Shown: positions 53,836 to 64,000 of the stretch, piece by piece | How the letters are laid out: each line of letters starts with the position of its first letter | Position numbering within the stretch: the stretch's first letter is position 1 | Assembly: GCA_017165825.1 (NCBI GenBank) | Contig: CM029369.1 | Coordinates: forward strand, 2,121,862 to 2,185,861 | Length of the DNA: 64,000 nt | Reading direction: 5' to 3' | Origin: Hepsetus odoe | Taxonomy: Eukaryota; Chordata; Actinopteri; Characiformes; Hepsetidae | Position numbers and translations under genes: made by a program | The notes under the pieces: model-generated | Seen by the model: only the letters and a program-made list of their open reading frames with translations | What the model was told of the DNA's origin: nothing | Database searches by the model: none

Positions 53836-54410
53836 TGAATGAAAATGACAGAGCAATTCCAGACATGTATTTTTAAGCACCATGTAATCATGAGGCTCTC
53901 TCTGAAGGCCTGGAAGGCTCTTGCGGTTCCTAAAGTAACTCAATACCCTTTATTCATATGGAATCACAGCAGATATAAATGCAGCTCAGCCGGAGTATGA
54001 ATTGTGGGTTTGGCCTGCTGTGTGTTTGTGTGATAAAGTCTGTGCTGAAGTCTCCCTCCGACGAATGCATGATTCACACAACAGGTTGCCGGCACTCCTT
54101 GGGCTTCACAGGGGCATGTGTAGCGCTGATAAGAGGAGATAGAGATGCTGCAGTGCAAGTCCTGCTGAAATACAGAGAACTCCTCACTGTGCAAGGCTGT
54201 GGTCTCCATCTGAGATACTGTTTCTCCTCCTTGCATCCACCGCGCTTCCGTTCCTCTGTAATTGTGTCTTTTGGTGAATCCAGGGAGATTGAAATGGATC
54301 AGCCCCAACAGGCTGGTATGGAGGGCATCCCTCATCCCTCTCTGTCTAAATGCTTTGGAGAAGCAAGGTGGCTGCAGTCGCTCACAGGTCACTTTGTTTT
54401 TCATCGGACG
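53836..54410. other. unique sequence, no gene confirmed
   Basis: The 146- and 152-codon frames on opposite strands overlap each other and show no domain. Their splice context was not convincing. Confidence 0.35.
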
Positions 54411-54412
54411 CC

Positions 54413-54608
54413 TTACATTTACATTTACAGCTTTTAGCAGACGCTCTTATCCAGAGCGAGTTCCACGTCCTAATTACAGTCCCTCCTGGAGACACTCAGG
54501 GTTAAGGGTCTTGCTCAGGGATCCAGTGGTGGTAGTGCTAGAGGTGGGATTCGAACCTGGGACCTCTTGAGCCATAGAGCCATCTATCCCTACCACCAGC
54601 ACCACCCT
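54413..54608 (-). repeat. SINE-like repeat, full copy
   Basis: ACATTTACATTTACAGC, AGCAGACGCTCTTATCCAGA, CCTAATTACAGTCCC, GGGTTAAGGGTCTTGCTCAG and the inverse B box GGGATTCGAACC. This is the best preserved copy of the family at 325 and 52754. Confidence 0.85.
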
Positions 54609-54679
54609 AGGACACCTCGTGAATGGACAGTGTTATGGGGCTTTTCCACTGGCACCAGGAATGGAACAATCCCCCACGG

Positions 54680-54850
54680 TGAAGTGAAAGGGACTATTTG
54701 GCATTGTGAAGCACAGCACACATTTAACCCACACACACCGTGCAGCAGGGGGCAGCTATGTCCATCGCCCAGGGAGCAGAGATGGGGTGATACCTTGCTC
54801 AAGGGTACCTCAGGGCAACCTAAAGGGATTCAAACTCATGACTGAACCCA
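54680..54850 (-). repeat. S1 SINE copy, head truncated
   Basis: Plus-strand order: TGAAGTGAAAGGGACTATTT, ACACACCGTGCAGCAGGGGG, ATACCTTGCTCAAGGGTACC and a damaged B box. Confidence 0.85.
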
Positions 54851-56215
54851 AAGCTGTTAACCTGTTGAACATGGTCTCCGGACATCCACTTACTCTCTCA
54901 TCTGTTATCGGGAATATCTAGAACTGAAACATTATACTAGAGAGCGATGTGTCTAGGGCTAACTAGAAAAAGCTTTCACTGGCTCTACAGGGGTGAATCT
55001 AGAAGTTCCAGAAGGCCTGGAGTGACATTTCTTGCCTAAACTTGTTGGTAATATAATGTCTGATCATTTCAGGCAGCATTTCAATATTTTATTGGTTTAT
55101 TAGATACATCGACTGTAAATAGTACATTACAGTCAGTGACATATCTAGAACTGGAGCCTGCTTCCATTAAGCTGAATGGATCCTCCTGGATGACATTGAG
55201 ATTCCTAGAACTGACTGAAGGCTCTCCATAGGTTCTTCTTGTAAGATACAGTATCTTGATCAAGATTACAGATTGACCTGATAGACAAAAGCACATGCTT
55301 CTCGATATTGTGAGATTGGGTCCTTGGATACAGTGTGTCTTACAGTTGCCAAGAAACCACATAAGAATGTCTGATCAAGAATGCCGAACACCTCCATGTG
55401 GTTTCAGGCAACGTTTTGATGAGTTAGGCCTGCACAAAGCTAATATTACATAATCTCATGATTCAGACACCAAATGTTGGCTGATCATCTTCAGCAGAGC
55501 CAATGCCGTTGCACTTCAGGCGGAGATATTCAGTATATTAGTGCTAATGGATGCCACCGCAGCTAATCTGCCCCCACTGCTTCGTACCCCAGCCTCATCT
55601 TGCTACTGTAAATCCTTCGTTTAGTGCCCGTAAACGTCCCTGGATGTTTGATGTTTGTGCGTGACTGACGTCTCCTGCTGTGCAACCAGTGCTGCTGCAT
55701 TCATGCTCACACGCAAAGACAAGACACTAAATTAAGAGCCAGACTGTTCCTGAGTCGTACTGCGGGTGGGTGGAGATGACTGTTTACGGGAGAGCACGGT
55801 TTACTCTGCAACAAGAGGTTTGGGACAAAGGGATCCGTTTATTTTATGCATTGTATCTGTTAATCTTATGCTCCCTCTCTGCTTATGGATATTAATGAAC
55901 AGTTACGGTCATTCAAACCGGATAGTTCATTTTTCAGGAACTTTAATAACTAAATTCAAATCATTATTTCAATTTTAAAGTCCTCAGCTGTTCACCTTTC
56001 CCCACAGACCTGGGCTAGGGGCTCAGTCTAACTTAGGGGGAAGTAACAACACATGGCTGGTGTGGTTACATCAGGTCTACAGTGCAGATCAGCTGAGGGT
56101 CAAATCCCACTTCCTGAAAGTGAAGAGACCCAGGATAAGAGTAGCTGGACTTGTCCCATCTTGGACTTAAGAGAACGAGATGGGCGACACCTCAGCTGTA
56201 AAATTCTGGCCTTGT
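54851..56215. other. unique sequence, no gene seen
   Basis: The motif ATCTAGAACTG recurs at about 54917 and 55142 but not as a clear array. 55440-55760 looks like possible conserved noncoding DNA. Confidence 0.4.
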
Positions 56216-56441
56216 TGGGGTAGCGGGGATCTAGGTTCTAAGGTTGTGGGTTCGAATCCCAGACAAGTATGTTAGCCTGGGGTATCCTTGAGTAAGGTAT
56301 CATCCCTATTACTGCTCCCCGGGTGCTGGATAAGGCTGCCCACTCCTGAGCGTGTGTGTGAAAAGCAGAGGCTACATTTTGTGTTGGTCCGCTGTGCACC
56401 GTGCTGTGGTTCACTGATGCATAGTCACTTTCACTTTCACT
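56216..56441 (+). repeat. S1 SINE, near-full copy
   Basis: B box GGGTTCGAATCCC, CTTGAGTAAGGTATCATCCC, ACTGCTCCCCGGGTGCTGG and the tail TAGTCACTTTCACTTTCACT. Confidence 0.87.
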
Positions 56442-56859
56442 CTAACTTCCTCAACCACTTCAAGACTGAAGGCTCTACAGTCCCATCATTAGCAGCTGAG
56501 AAAACCCGACGCCAAAGCGAGCAGGAAAGCGACATCGCAATAACATGACCATAACAACACTGACAGTCAAACGTACAAAAACATGCACTATGTTAAGTTT
56601 GAGATCTTGAATTGAATTTGCTGGAGTCTTTCCCTGGTGTTGAACTCTCCCAAGTGCAAAATCAGAAAAAAGTCAGAGTTGAGTCATTTGAGACCGAGTT
56701 CGATTTGTGTCGTGAGTCAGTCGATGTGCAACTTGAGTCTCCATCTCTGCAACACCGCCGTCACTAAAACCAGAGTAAAGTTTTCCACGAAAACACATCA
56801 GCAGTTATTCACAGCAGTGTTGCTTTGAAAAAATCTATCAGTGACGTGTTGCCAAGAGA

Positions 56860-56861
<2 letters not shown>

Positions 56862-56901
<40 letters not shown>
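56862..56901. repeat. (GT)n microsatellite
   Basis: A pure GT run. Confidence 0.96.
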
Positions 56902-56904
<3 letters not shown>

Positions 56905-57245
56905 TTGCTCCGGTTAAGCAATGTCAGCGACTGCAGCCTCTTGCTGGCCAATGCAGATGCAGTGAACAGTGTTATTGGTGCCCATCCTTTATCCTGATTA
57001 GCAGAGCCGTCATTAGAGGTTTATCAGGACCGGCTGTGCTTCTGGGGACGATAATGGACGTGATTATGTTATTATGTAAATGGACATCACTCTCACACCA
57101 AACAGGCTTTGACATTATGACACTGTCCATGTTCAGCCTGTCCAGGAGGAGGAAACTGACCACATTCAAAGAGCAGCTATTGCGCTGTTTGGTAATTAGT
57201 GGTACAGTTTGTTGTAATTTGAGCCTTTATTTAAGATAAATGCCA
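56902..57245. other. unique block, candidate conserved noncoding DNA
   Basis: No transposon motif. A 132-codon plus frame begins inside the GT run, so I do not trust it. Confidence 0.3.
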
Positions 57246-57272
57246 CCTGTCTGTCTGTCTGTCTGTCTGTCT
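57246..57272. repeat. (CTGT)n microsatellite
   Basis: A short CTGT run next to a SINE tail. Confidence 0.9.
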
Positions 57273-57285
57273 ACTGAAACTACTG

Positions 57286-57497
57286 AACTGAAAGTGACTA
57301 TTCTTGTCAATGTGAGTGCACAGGACAACACCGTGAACCACATTGAAATTACACCTCTGTATTTAACCCACACACACTGTGCACCGGGAGGCAGCTATTG
57401 AAAGCACCCAGGGAGCAGTGACCGGGACGGTACCTTGCTGAAGGGTAACTCAGGCGAACCTACTGGTCTGGGATTTGAACCCATTACCTTCTGATCA
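57286..57497 (-). repeat. S1 SINE, near-full copy
   Basis: Plus-strand order: GAAAGTGACTATTCTTGTC, CACACACTGTGCACCGGGAG, CGGGACGGTACCTTGCTGAA, GGGATTTGAACCC. Confidence 0.87.
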
Positions 57498-57562
57498 GAT
57501 GATTATCTGAAGTTCAGGTGAGAAACCGACGCTGATGAGGACCAATAGAGATTAGGAAACCC
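57498..57562. repeat. duplicated flank, copy 1
   Basis: TTATCTGAAGTTCAGGTGAG, CGACGCTGATGAGGACCAAT and GAGATTAGGAAACCC recur at 58733-58799 beside another SINE of the same orientation. Confidence 0.75.
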
Positions 57563-57640
57563 TAGTGAAAGTGAAAGTGACTCTTTGTCATTGTGAAACA
57601 AATCCTCTGTTTTTAACACAGACACACACACCGTCCAGAA
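57563..57640 (-). repeat. S1 SINE 3' fragment
   Basis: Tail GTGAAAGTGAAAGTGACTC and ACACACACCGTCCAGAAGA, then it breaks and an oppositely oriented SINE piece follows. Confidence 0.75.
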
Positions 57641-57644
57641 GACT

Positions 57645-57778
57645 AATAACCAACTAGACCAACTAGGATCAGAAGATCGTGGGTTTAAAACCCAGACCTG
57701 GAAGCTGTTCACACTTGAGCAAGATACCGTCCCCATCACCACATCTCCCAGTGTGCTGGATATGGCTGCCCACTGCAG
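57645..57778 (+). repeat. S1 SINE 5' fragment
   Basis: B box GGGTTTAAAACCC, GAGCAAGATACCGTCCCCAT and GGATATGGCTGCCCACTGC, truncated before the tail. Confidence 0.75.
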
Positions 57779-57779
57779 G

Positions 57780-58730
57780 GATAAACTCCAACACCACCCA
57801 ATCAGGATAACGCTGAAGAAAATTAATGAATGATAATCTGGTTAATGTTAATGAAGCATCCATTACTTCTCATCACATCAGGCTTGAAATGGCATGAATT
57901 AGATTTTTTTTTGCCAGATTATCACTTCGGTACCATTGTGTTCCTGCACCTCCTGTTGTTTTCCTCCTTTACCCCCCACTGTCCCTCCGTGTACCTAACC
58001 TGATTACCATTTGCGCCCAATTACTGGATCACCCTCTAAGTGTGTTACCACTGGATTACGCTCGAATAAGCTCACCTATAAGAGTTCGCACAAAGCGTGT
58101 CACCTCAATTAAGCACAATCATATGTTTGATGCTCTGTTGTAACCAATGGAAATAAGAGGCCAGCTCAGGAGAGCTCTGCAGAAGATCTCAGTCTTACTG
58201 GAGTGCAAAATCACCCTCGGCAGAGAGCGGAAGGGGCCCAAAATAAGCTGGCCAACACACTGATTTAAAGAAAGAAAGAAAGTCTTCACAAATGTTTTAT
58301 TAGTGTAAAGGGAGCTGTCTGTCGTGATTGTGTGTTTATGGGAAGCAACTAGCAGACTGGCAGAGCCAAGAGCTTCCACTTTAATCAGAGGGTGATCCCT
58401 GACCCATGGACAGGTCCATTTCCAGATGAGCCATTGTGGATTTTGCTAGTCGTGCTTTTTCAATTGTGCAATTGCATGATCATACACCTAATGTTTGCCC
58501 TGATGTCAATGAAGTTATTTTTATTTATAAAACTGATATTGTCACAAAACTGCTTTATAGAATCTGGGTCCAGGCCCACAGGAAACAAAGACCCAACTTG
58601 CTAAATCTGGGAGGATGAATCAAAACCTCCTAATCCTAACCTTTGGGGAAATCATCCTCCTCTGGTCAAGACCAGAGAGCAAAAGAGGAAGTTGGGTTAC
58701 TATAAAGAAATATCAAATTTTCAGGTGATC
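57780..58730. other. unique sequence, no gene seen
   Basis: 58100-58620 is non-repetitive and may be conserved noncoding DNA. A GAAA run lies near 58267. Confidence 0.35.
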
Positions 58731-58732
58731 CT

Positions 58733-58799
58733 TATCTGAAGTTCAGGTGAGAAATCAACGCTGATGATGACCAATATGTTCTAGAGATTAGGAAACCCA
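58733..58799. repeat. duplicated flank, copy 2
   Basis: Near-identical to 57498-57562, with an inserted TGTTCTA. Confidence 0.75.
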
Positions 58800-59006
58800 A
58801 GTGAAAGTGACTATTTTCCATTGTGAAACACAATGAACCACGACCAAATACATCCTCTGTATTTAACACAAACACACACCGTCCAGAAGAGAGCAGCCGT
58901 ATCCAGCACAGTGACTCGGATGGTACCTTGCTCAAGGGTACCTCAGGGCAACCTACTGGTCTGAGATTCGAACCCACAACCTCCTGATCCAGGGGCTTAA
59001 TCCTTA
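58800..59006 (-). repeat. S1 SINE, near-full copy
   Basis: Plus-strand order: AGTGAAAGTGACTATTTTCC, ACACACCGTCCAGAAGAGAG, TGGTACCTTGCTCAAGGGTA, GAGATTCGAACCC. It shares the CCAGAAGA variant with 57563. Confidence 0.87.
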
Positions 59007-59094
59007 AAGACTTAAAAACTTGACCCCAGGTGAGAGTGGCAGGTAAGAATTCTACCATTGAACCAATGGTATATGCAATATGCAATGCTTGATG

Positions 59095-59870
59095 CTCTTT
59101 CTAGTCTGGAGGAGAGGAAACCCCAATGAATGTCCACCTGGTTTGTAGAACCTGACCATGGTCTGTCTGATCTAGAGTACAGGAAACCCCAATAATGGTT
59201 CATCTGTCCTTGAGCAAAGTAAAGCCCAATAATGGTTCATCTGTCTTCTTAGAGTACTGGAACCTTCAATGTTTGACCACCTTTCCTAGATTGAAGAAAA
59301 CCCCAATATTGGTCCATCTGTCCTATAGTATGGGAAACCCAGATGATGGTCTTTCAAGTCTAGAGTACAAGAAACATGAATTTTCACCACAACAATTATG
59401 TAGCTTTTCTGGAATACACGAAATCCCAACAATGGTCCATCTGATCTAGTGTATAGGAAATCTCAGTGTAGGTATATCAAGTCTAAAGTACATGAAATTC
59501 CAAATATCATTTGGAATTTGTCTGGAGTTCAGAAAACTATGGTCTATTTTCTCTATAATCCAAAAAACCCCAATGATGGTCCATCTGTCCTAGAGTGCAG
59601 GAAACCTCAATTATGGTCTATCAAGACAGGAGGACCAGAAATCTCACCAAATGTCTACCCCCAAGGGTGGGTAATGTTCCATCTGTTTAGGAAACTCCAA
59701 TTATTGTCTTACTAAACCTGGCAATTATCAGGTGAGCTGAACCAGATGTGTTTGAGGAGCAGAATCTCCAAACACTGCCGGACAACAGCCCTCCGGGACA
59801 GACATCCACCCCTGGTCAACCTGCTCTGGGATACAGTAAACCCCAAATATGGTCTATTTTGTGTAGAAGA
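59095..59870. repeat. degenerate minisatellite, unit about 36 bp
   Basis: Units of the form CTAGAGTACAGGAAACCCCA followed by ATAATGGTCCATCTGTC, with many changes. Confidence 0.82.
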
Positions 59871-60009
59871 CACTAAACCCTGAAAAACTAAACCACTCTT
59901 TAAAGTTAAATAATTTTATTAAGTGTGAACTTCTGAATAATGCATTTGCAGTAATCTGTAGGATGGGATTCTGTTTACAGCTCCCAAGTAATACTCGTAG
60001 ATACTCGTA

Positions 60010-60145
60010 CCAGCAAGAAGGTTGTGGGTTCGATTCTCAGTCTGGCTCTTTTCTATGAGAATTGTGCATGTTCTCCCCACGTCTGTGAGGGTTACCTCTG
60101 GGAGCTCTGGTTTCCTCCCAGCAGCCAAAGAATAGGCATGACTGT
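60010..60145 (+). repeat. tRNA-SINE/LINE-type fragment with GTTCTCCCC block
   Basis: B box GGGTTCGATTCTC, then GCATGTTCTCCCCACGTCTG, GGGAGCTCTGGTTTCCTCCC and a CCAAAGA-type end. This block order is common in fish SINEs. Confidence 0.7.
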
Positions 60146-61380
60146 GTATCTAGCTTCTGGTGGATGATGTTCCTTCATTTCCCGGCTGAACTTTAATTGA
60201 CGTTTGTAGCTGATAGTAAGTCCTGTGTCCTAAACCAAGTCTGCTCCACCTTAATGAAGATGTAGAGGAGGTATGAATGGCTTGGTTGGTGTTTACAGAA
60301 GAGATTTAGATGACTATTGATTCAGAGTAAACAACATTAGTACGTATATACACACATTTTTGTATCTTTATCATTTAATTTCTCTCCACAAACAATGGAA
60401 TGTACCTGTATAAATAAACCTGAATAACCATCTCACCATCTTCTACTCTGCTGCATTACAATATGGCCTTCTGCACTGGCCAGACTTTCCAATAAAGCTC
60501 TGAATTATAACTGTTGAGAGATGAGAAAAGTGCACCTCTACATTCTATGCTGAAGTCATTCCATAAAGGACCCTTCTAGGTCCTGCTTCCATGGCTTTAA
60601 TGGGCAGTATCGATACGTAATGGCCCCCTGGGGTGTCTCTGATGCAGTGCCTTAACGCTGATGGATGGAGGTGTTTCAGCCTTGGGGTGGTTCCAGTAAA
60701 TATGACATTAGAGCAGAGAGAATATAGACGGGGAATGTTTTAGGCAGATCCATCAGCATCCCGTCGCAGCTTCCATGCTACATTAATTAGAAGAGTCACG
60801 GTTAAAGTAGCCGCAAATGAACTCGGAGTCTTGAGAGAAACTCAGAGGACACTTCTCCTCAAAATGGGACTAAAATGCAACTAGAAAGAAACCCATAAAA
60901 CGCAGAGAAACCGTGACTGATATGTGAATTATTTCTGACTCATAGCCGAACAAAACTTCATGTGGAAATTGCAGATTGTAAACTTATGAGTCAGACCGCA
61001 CAAGTTGAAGAAGAGAGCTTTCACTATAATTTGACTTGTTTTACAGAATTTTTTTGGCCTTTTACGATCATGTTCTGGACCTTGGATTTTGGAATTAAAG
61101 TGAGAAAAATGAAAGAATGAAAATGATCAATGGGAGGTTTGGTTTGATGCATTTGGGTCTGTCGATGGAGAGAGACGTGGTGGAGTTACATGTTGAGGGA
61201 ATGGAGTAGTTTCAGTTTTTACCCACTGTGTGACAATTGTGAAATGTCATGAAGTTGCATTTGCACAGCTCTGTGGGGGACTTTTAATTTGAAAGGAGAG
61301 ATACAGTAGTACATTCACATAATGCACTCGAGCCCATTGGATGGGAATTGGTGACTTAAAACAATGAAACATTAATGATG
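60146..61380. other. unique sequence, no gene seen
   Basis: No element recognised. 60580-61100 is a candidate conserved noncoding stretch. Confidence 0.4.
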
Positions 61381-61384
61381 ATCT

Positions 61385-61870
61385 TTTGCTCAATGTTTCT
61401 AAAAAGAACCTTTTTAATTAATCAGACACGAGTGTGGTTCTAAATGGTTCTAAAAATAATCTTTTAATGGCCAAAAGAACCTTTCAGACTACAAACATAC
61501 ATTAAGAAACCTTTCAAACATAAAGAAACCTTCAAACTCGCAAAAGTTTTCACCAAAAGAACATTTTTAATAAATGAGTGTGTTTTGTGAAAAAAATTAA
61601 ATGGAGAAAAAACCCTCCACATTTAATTACTTATTATAATTACTATAATTAAGTTGACACTTATTTAAAAGTTGTTTCCTATTTGAATAGAATTACTATA
61701 TATTATATTAATTATACATATATATATATAATGAAATTTTATATTTATTTAAGGTTTATCCCTTAAAAGGTTCTCCAACCACTCATTTACAAAAATGGTT
61801 TCACCATCTACCAACCTTCAGCTGGTTCCTGTAGATCGTGTGAAGGTTTACACTCCCAAAAAATGATTCT
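61385..61870. repeat. AT-rich region with AGAACCTTT/AAGGTTCT words
   Basis: AGAACCTTTTTAATTAAT, AGAACCTTTCAGAC, AAACCTTTCAAAC, AAAAGGTTCTCC and TGGTTCTAAA recur in both orientations. It may be a decayed element with these words near its ends. Confidence 0.4.
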
Positions 61871-62160
61871 ATAGCTAAAATTCCAAGATAAAAGTCACTT
61901 TTTTTATTGTAAAGAAGGTTATAATAATAACAATTATAAATCTAATCAAAACTATGTACTTAATATGCAATAAGGTCACTCAGTTTAACTGGTCCTGGCT
62001 GGTTTTATACCTTAAAACATGGTGCATAATTTGAATGTATAGTTTGTTAATAAAAACAAACATAAAATTAAACACAAAAGCTACACATTATGTAATTACA
62101 TAATAGATACCTAGTTATGAAATATTTATTACACAGTAATAACATTATGTAAACACACTT
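61871..62160. other. AT-rich unique sequence
   Basis: Nothing recognised. Confidence 0.4.
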
Positions 62161-62700
62161 TGTAGAGGTGAACTTGTGACAGCTCTCAAGGAAACATCGG
62201 CCCATTATGTGTGAGTGCTGGACGTTAGACACCCCCCAGCAAACTCCAGAGAGTCATGTATGCTGTGACATTCAGCCATCTGTGAACTGCCAATGGATTG
62301 GCTGGAACAAATGAAAAGGTTGCCCCAAATCATACAGACAGTGTGTCGCGATGTGCTTAAAGGACAGAATCCGAATCCTGCTCCATCCGTCTCCGTCGGC
62401 GGGGTGGCGGCAGATTCCTGAATGACATTCCGAGCCGGTCCTGCGCTCCTGCCTGTAATTACCCTGACAGGTGAACGGAAGATGCATCCCTGAGGAAAAG
62501 GCAGAACAGGCCCTGGGACACCACTGAAATCCATGTGACAGTTCACCTTTCAGACAGTCCTCCCTTACCGCTGCGCCTTAATGCCAGCAAATATTACTGA
62601 TGGACTATATGGGGACATGACGTCCACCGCTGCGCCGGTTCAGCTGACCTATCCGTGCCCTGAGATCCCTCTCGGCTCACGTTGCCAGGTAGGACCGTCT
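62161..62700. other. unique block, candidate conserved noncoding DNA
   Basis: A 113-codon minus frame (62205-62546) shows no domain or splice pattern that I recognise. The sequence is non-repetitive and of balanced composition. Confidence 0.35.
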
Positions 62701-62827
62701 TTTTAGAGATGCTGGTAAATAATGAATCCAGCTAGATGAGAAACTTGCAAACTTTAGGGTATCTTACTTCATTCAGGACATTTATTTTGCATATAGGTGA
62801 AAGGTCACAGTGAGATACAAATAATGT

Positions 62828-62978
62828 GAAAGTGAAAGTGACTTTCCTTGTGAAACACAGCACACGGTGAACCACAACCAAATGCATCCTCTGTATTTAA
62901 CACACACACCGTCCGGCAGGAGCAGACATGTCCAGTGCCTGGGGAACAGTGATGGGGATGGTACCTTGTTCAAGGAGC
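62828..62978 (-). repeat. S1 SINE copy, head missing
   Basis: Plus-strand order: GTGAAAGTGAAAGTGACTTT, ACACACCGTCCGGCAGGAGC, GATGGGGATGGTACCTTGTT. Confidence 0.85.
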
Positions 62979-63559
62979 GTGGTATTTGTTTGGTATTTCT
63001 TCTTCAGGGACTCAGAAATCGTTCTCCGGTGGAATCATCCTCACATTGATTTCGTAATGTAATCTATTATAGAGCTATGTAATTAATATGTAATTACATC
63101 AAATGCAGTTTTGTAGATTATATTAAATTGCACAATATTTTGAATGAAATATTTCTCAGTCAACCTCCACTAGCACTCCTGTTTATAGATCCATTCTAAA
63201 GATATATAATATACTACTAAAGCGAATGAATCAACCCCAAAAAGAGACTAAATTAATAAGATCAAATCCCAGAGGAAGAATCTACTCGTGGTTCTTGGCT
63301 AAAAATGAGCAAACAACATTGAGTAATAACTTTACAAAACCATCCCATGAAGTGCTTTTTGAGAGTAAAATCATTTAAATATGGGCCAATGATGAACTAG
63401 AATGTTTCAAAACCTGTAAAACAAAGTTCCTCCGTCTCCGTGCATCCATTAGCTCTGCACACGTGAAAAAAGTAAGTAATTTTGTCTCAGTTAAGAAATA
63501 TTCATTTATTTTTGCACTGGAAGTGTCTTTGTCTGAGAAGCTCAAGGCCACCCAGTTAT

Positions 63560-64000
63560 CACCAGATGGTGGTGGTAATAAGTGATAATTGTCAGTTCTG
63601 TAGTGCACACTGCTCAGAACAATGTCGGAATGCAATTAGGAGAGCTATCTCTTCCAGAATAGCTTTGAGAAAGTGAAGATTTTCTCTTTCAATCTCTCTG
63701 TTTTCTCTAGCGTTCATCCCCTCGGACCCAGAAGACCCATAAAACCTGCCAAGACACTAAATATGAGAGTGCATTTCGGCGTCATTAATTAAGTCAAAGC
63801 TTTCAGAGACAACAGTTCAAGTCGCGATACAATTTCCATTGCTGGCATTTAGGGCGAGAAACAATATTTCCTGCTATTATAGCAGAGGAATTAGACTTAT
63901 GCAAATGCAAAAGGTGACAGAACTGCTGTAATTAAGGAGACGCAAATTAAAACCGATATTGAAAAAAATCGAGCCAATCACTGTTTAATTTCCTGGCAGC
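63560..64000. other. AT-rich block with POU and homeodomain-type sites
   Basis: Contains the octamer ATGCAAAT at 63899-63906, TTAATTAAG near 63787, GGAATTAGAC near 63888, GTAATTAAGG near 63930 and CAAATTAAAAC near 63943. No repeat motif and no convincing frame. It runs off the window edge. Enhancer function is inference. Confidence 0.4.

Noticed and set aside
53979..54437. 152-codon plus-strand frame as a host gene
   Set aside because: It overlaps a similar-length minus-strand frame, runs into a SINE-like repeat and shows no recognisable domain.

Overview
The window looks like intergenic DNA from a teleost fish. It has very many (CA)n and (TA)n microsatellites, numerous minisatellites, a dense family of tRNA-derived SINEs with a (TTTCAC)-type tail, Tc1/mariner-type MITEs, RTE-like and Rex1/CR1-like LINE fragments, and a chromodomain Ty3/gypsy retrotransposon. 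I cannot fix the order from sequence alone. I found no host protein-coding gene, no rRNA or tRNA gene and no CRISPR array. Nearly all long open frames outside the retrotransposon are translations of tandem repeats.

Layout: 1-10.9 kb holds dispersed repeats, SINEs and unique sequence. 11.0-15.5 kb is a large 30-bp minisatellite with higher-order structure; it is interrupted at about 15.53-16.17 kb by a LINE 3' end and resumes in degenerate form to about 16.5 kb. A separate 22-bp minisatellite follows at 16.5-18.0 kb. 18.85-24.2 kb is a Tc1-type MITE split by a 4.8-kb Ty3/gypsy chromovirus on the minus strand (gag, protease, RT, RNase H, integrase, chromodomain, both LTRs, target duplication). 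25.6-27.2 kb is a 33/34-bp minisatellite that reverses orientation at about 26.04 kb. 27.4-43.6 kb mixes unique sequence with SINEs, LINE fragments, MITEs and smaller arrays. 43.73-45.97 kb is a 2.2-kb GA-rich array. 46-64 kb alternates unique, possibly conserved noncoding blocks with SINEs, LINE remnants and four degenerate minisatellites.

The only genes that work together are those of the retrotransposon. Gag, with a zinc knuckle, would form the particle; protease, RT and RNase H would make cDNA; the chromodomain integrase would insert it. This copy is defective: the gag frame is shifted once, one stop codon lies between RNase H and integrase, and the LTRs differ. The SINEs and MITEs carry no proteins and depend on enzymes encoded elsewhere.

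The most interesting points are the spacerless inverted minisatellite, the higher-order 30-bp array, a SINE head joined to three different 3' ends, the nested gypsy-in-MITE insertion with gag starting at the LTR edge, an array of RFX X-box-like palindromes, and AT-rich unique blocks that could be developmental enhancers. I did not find convincing evidence of a wholly new biological system.
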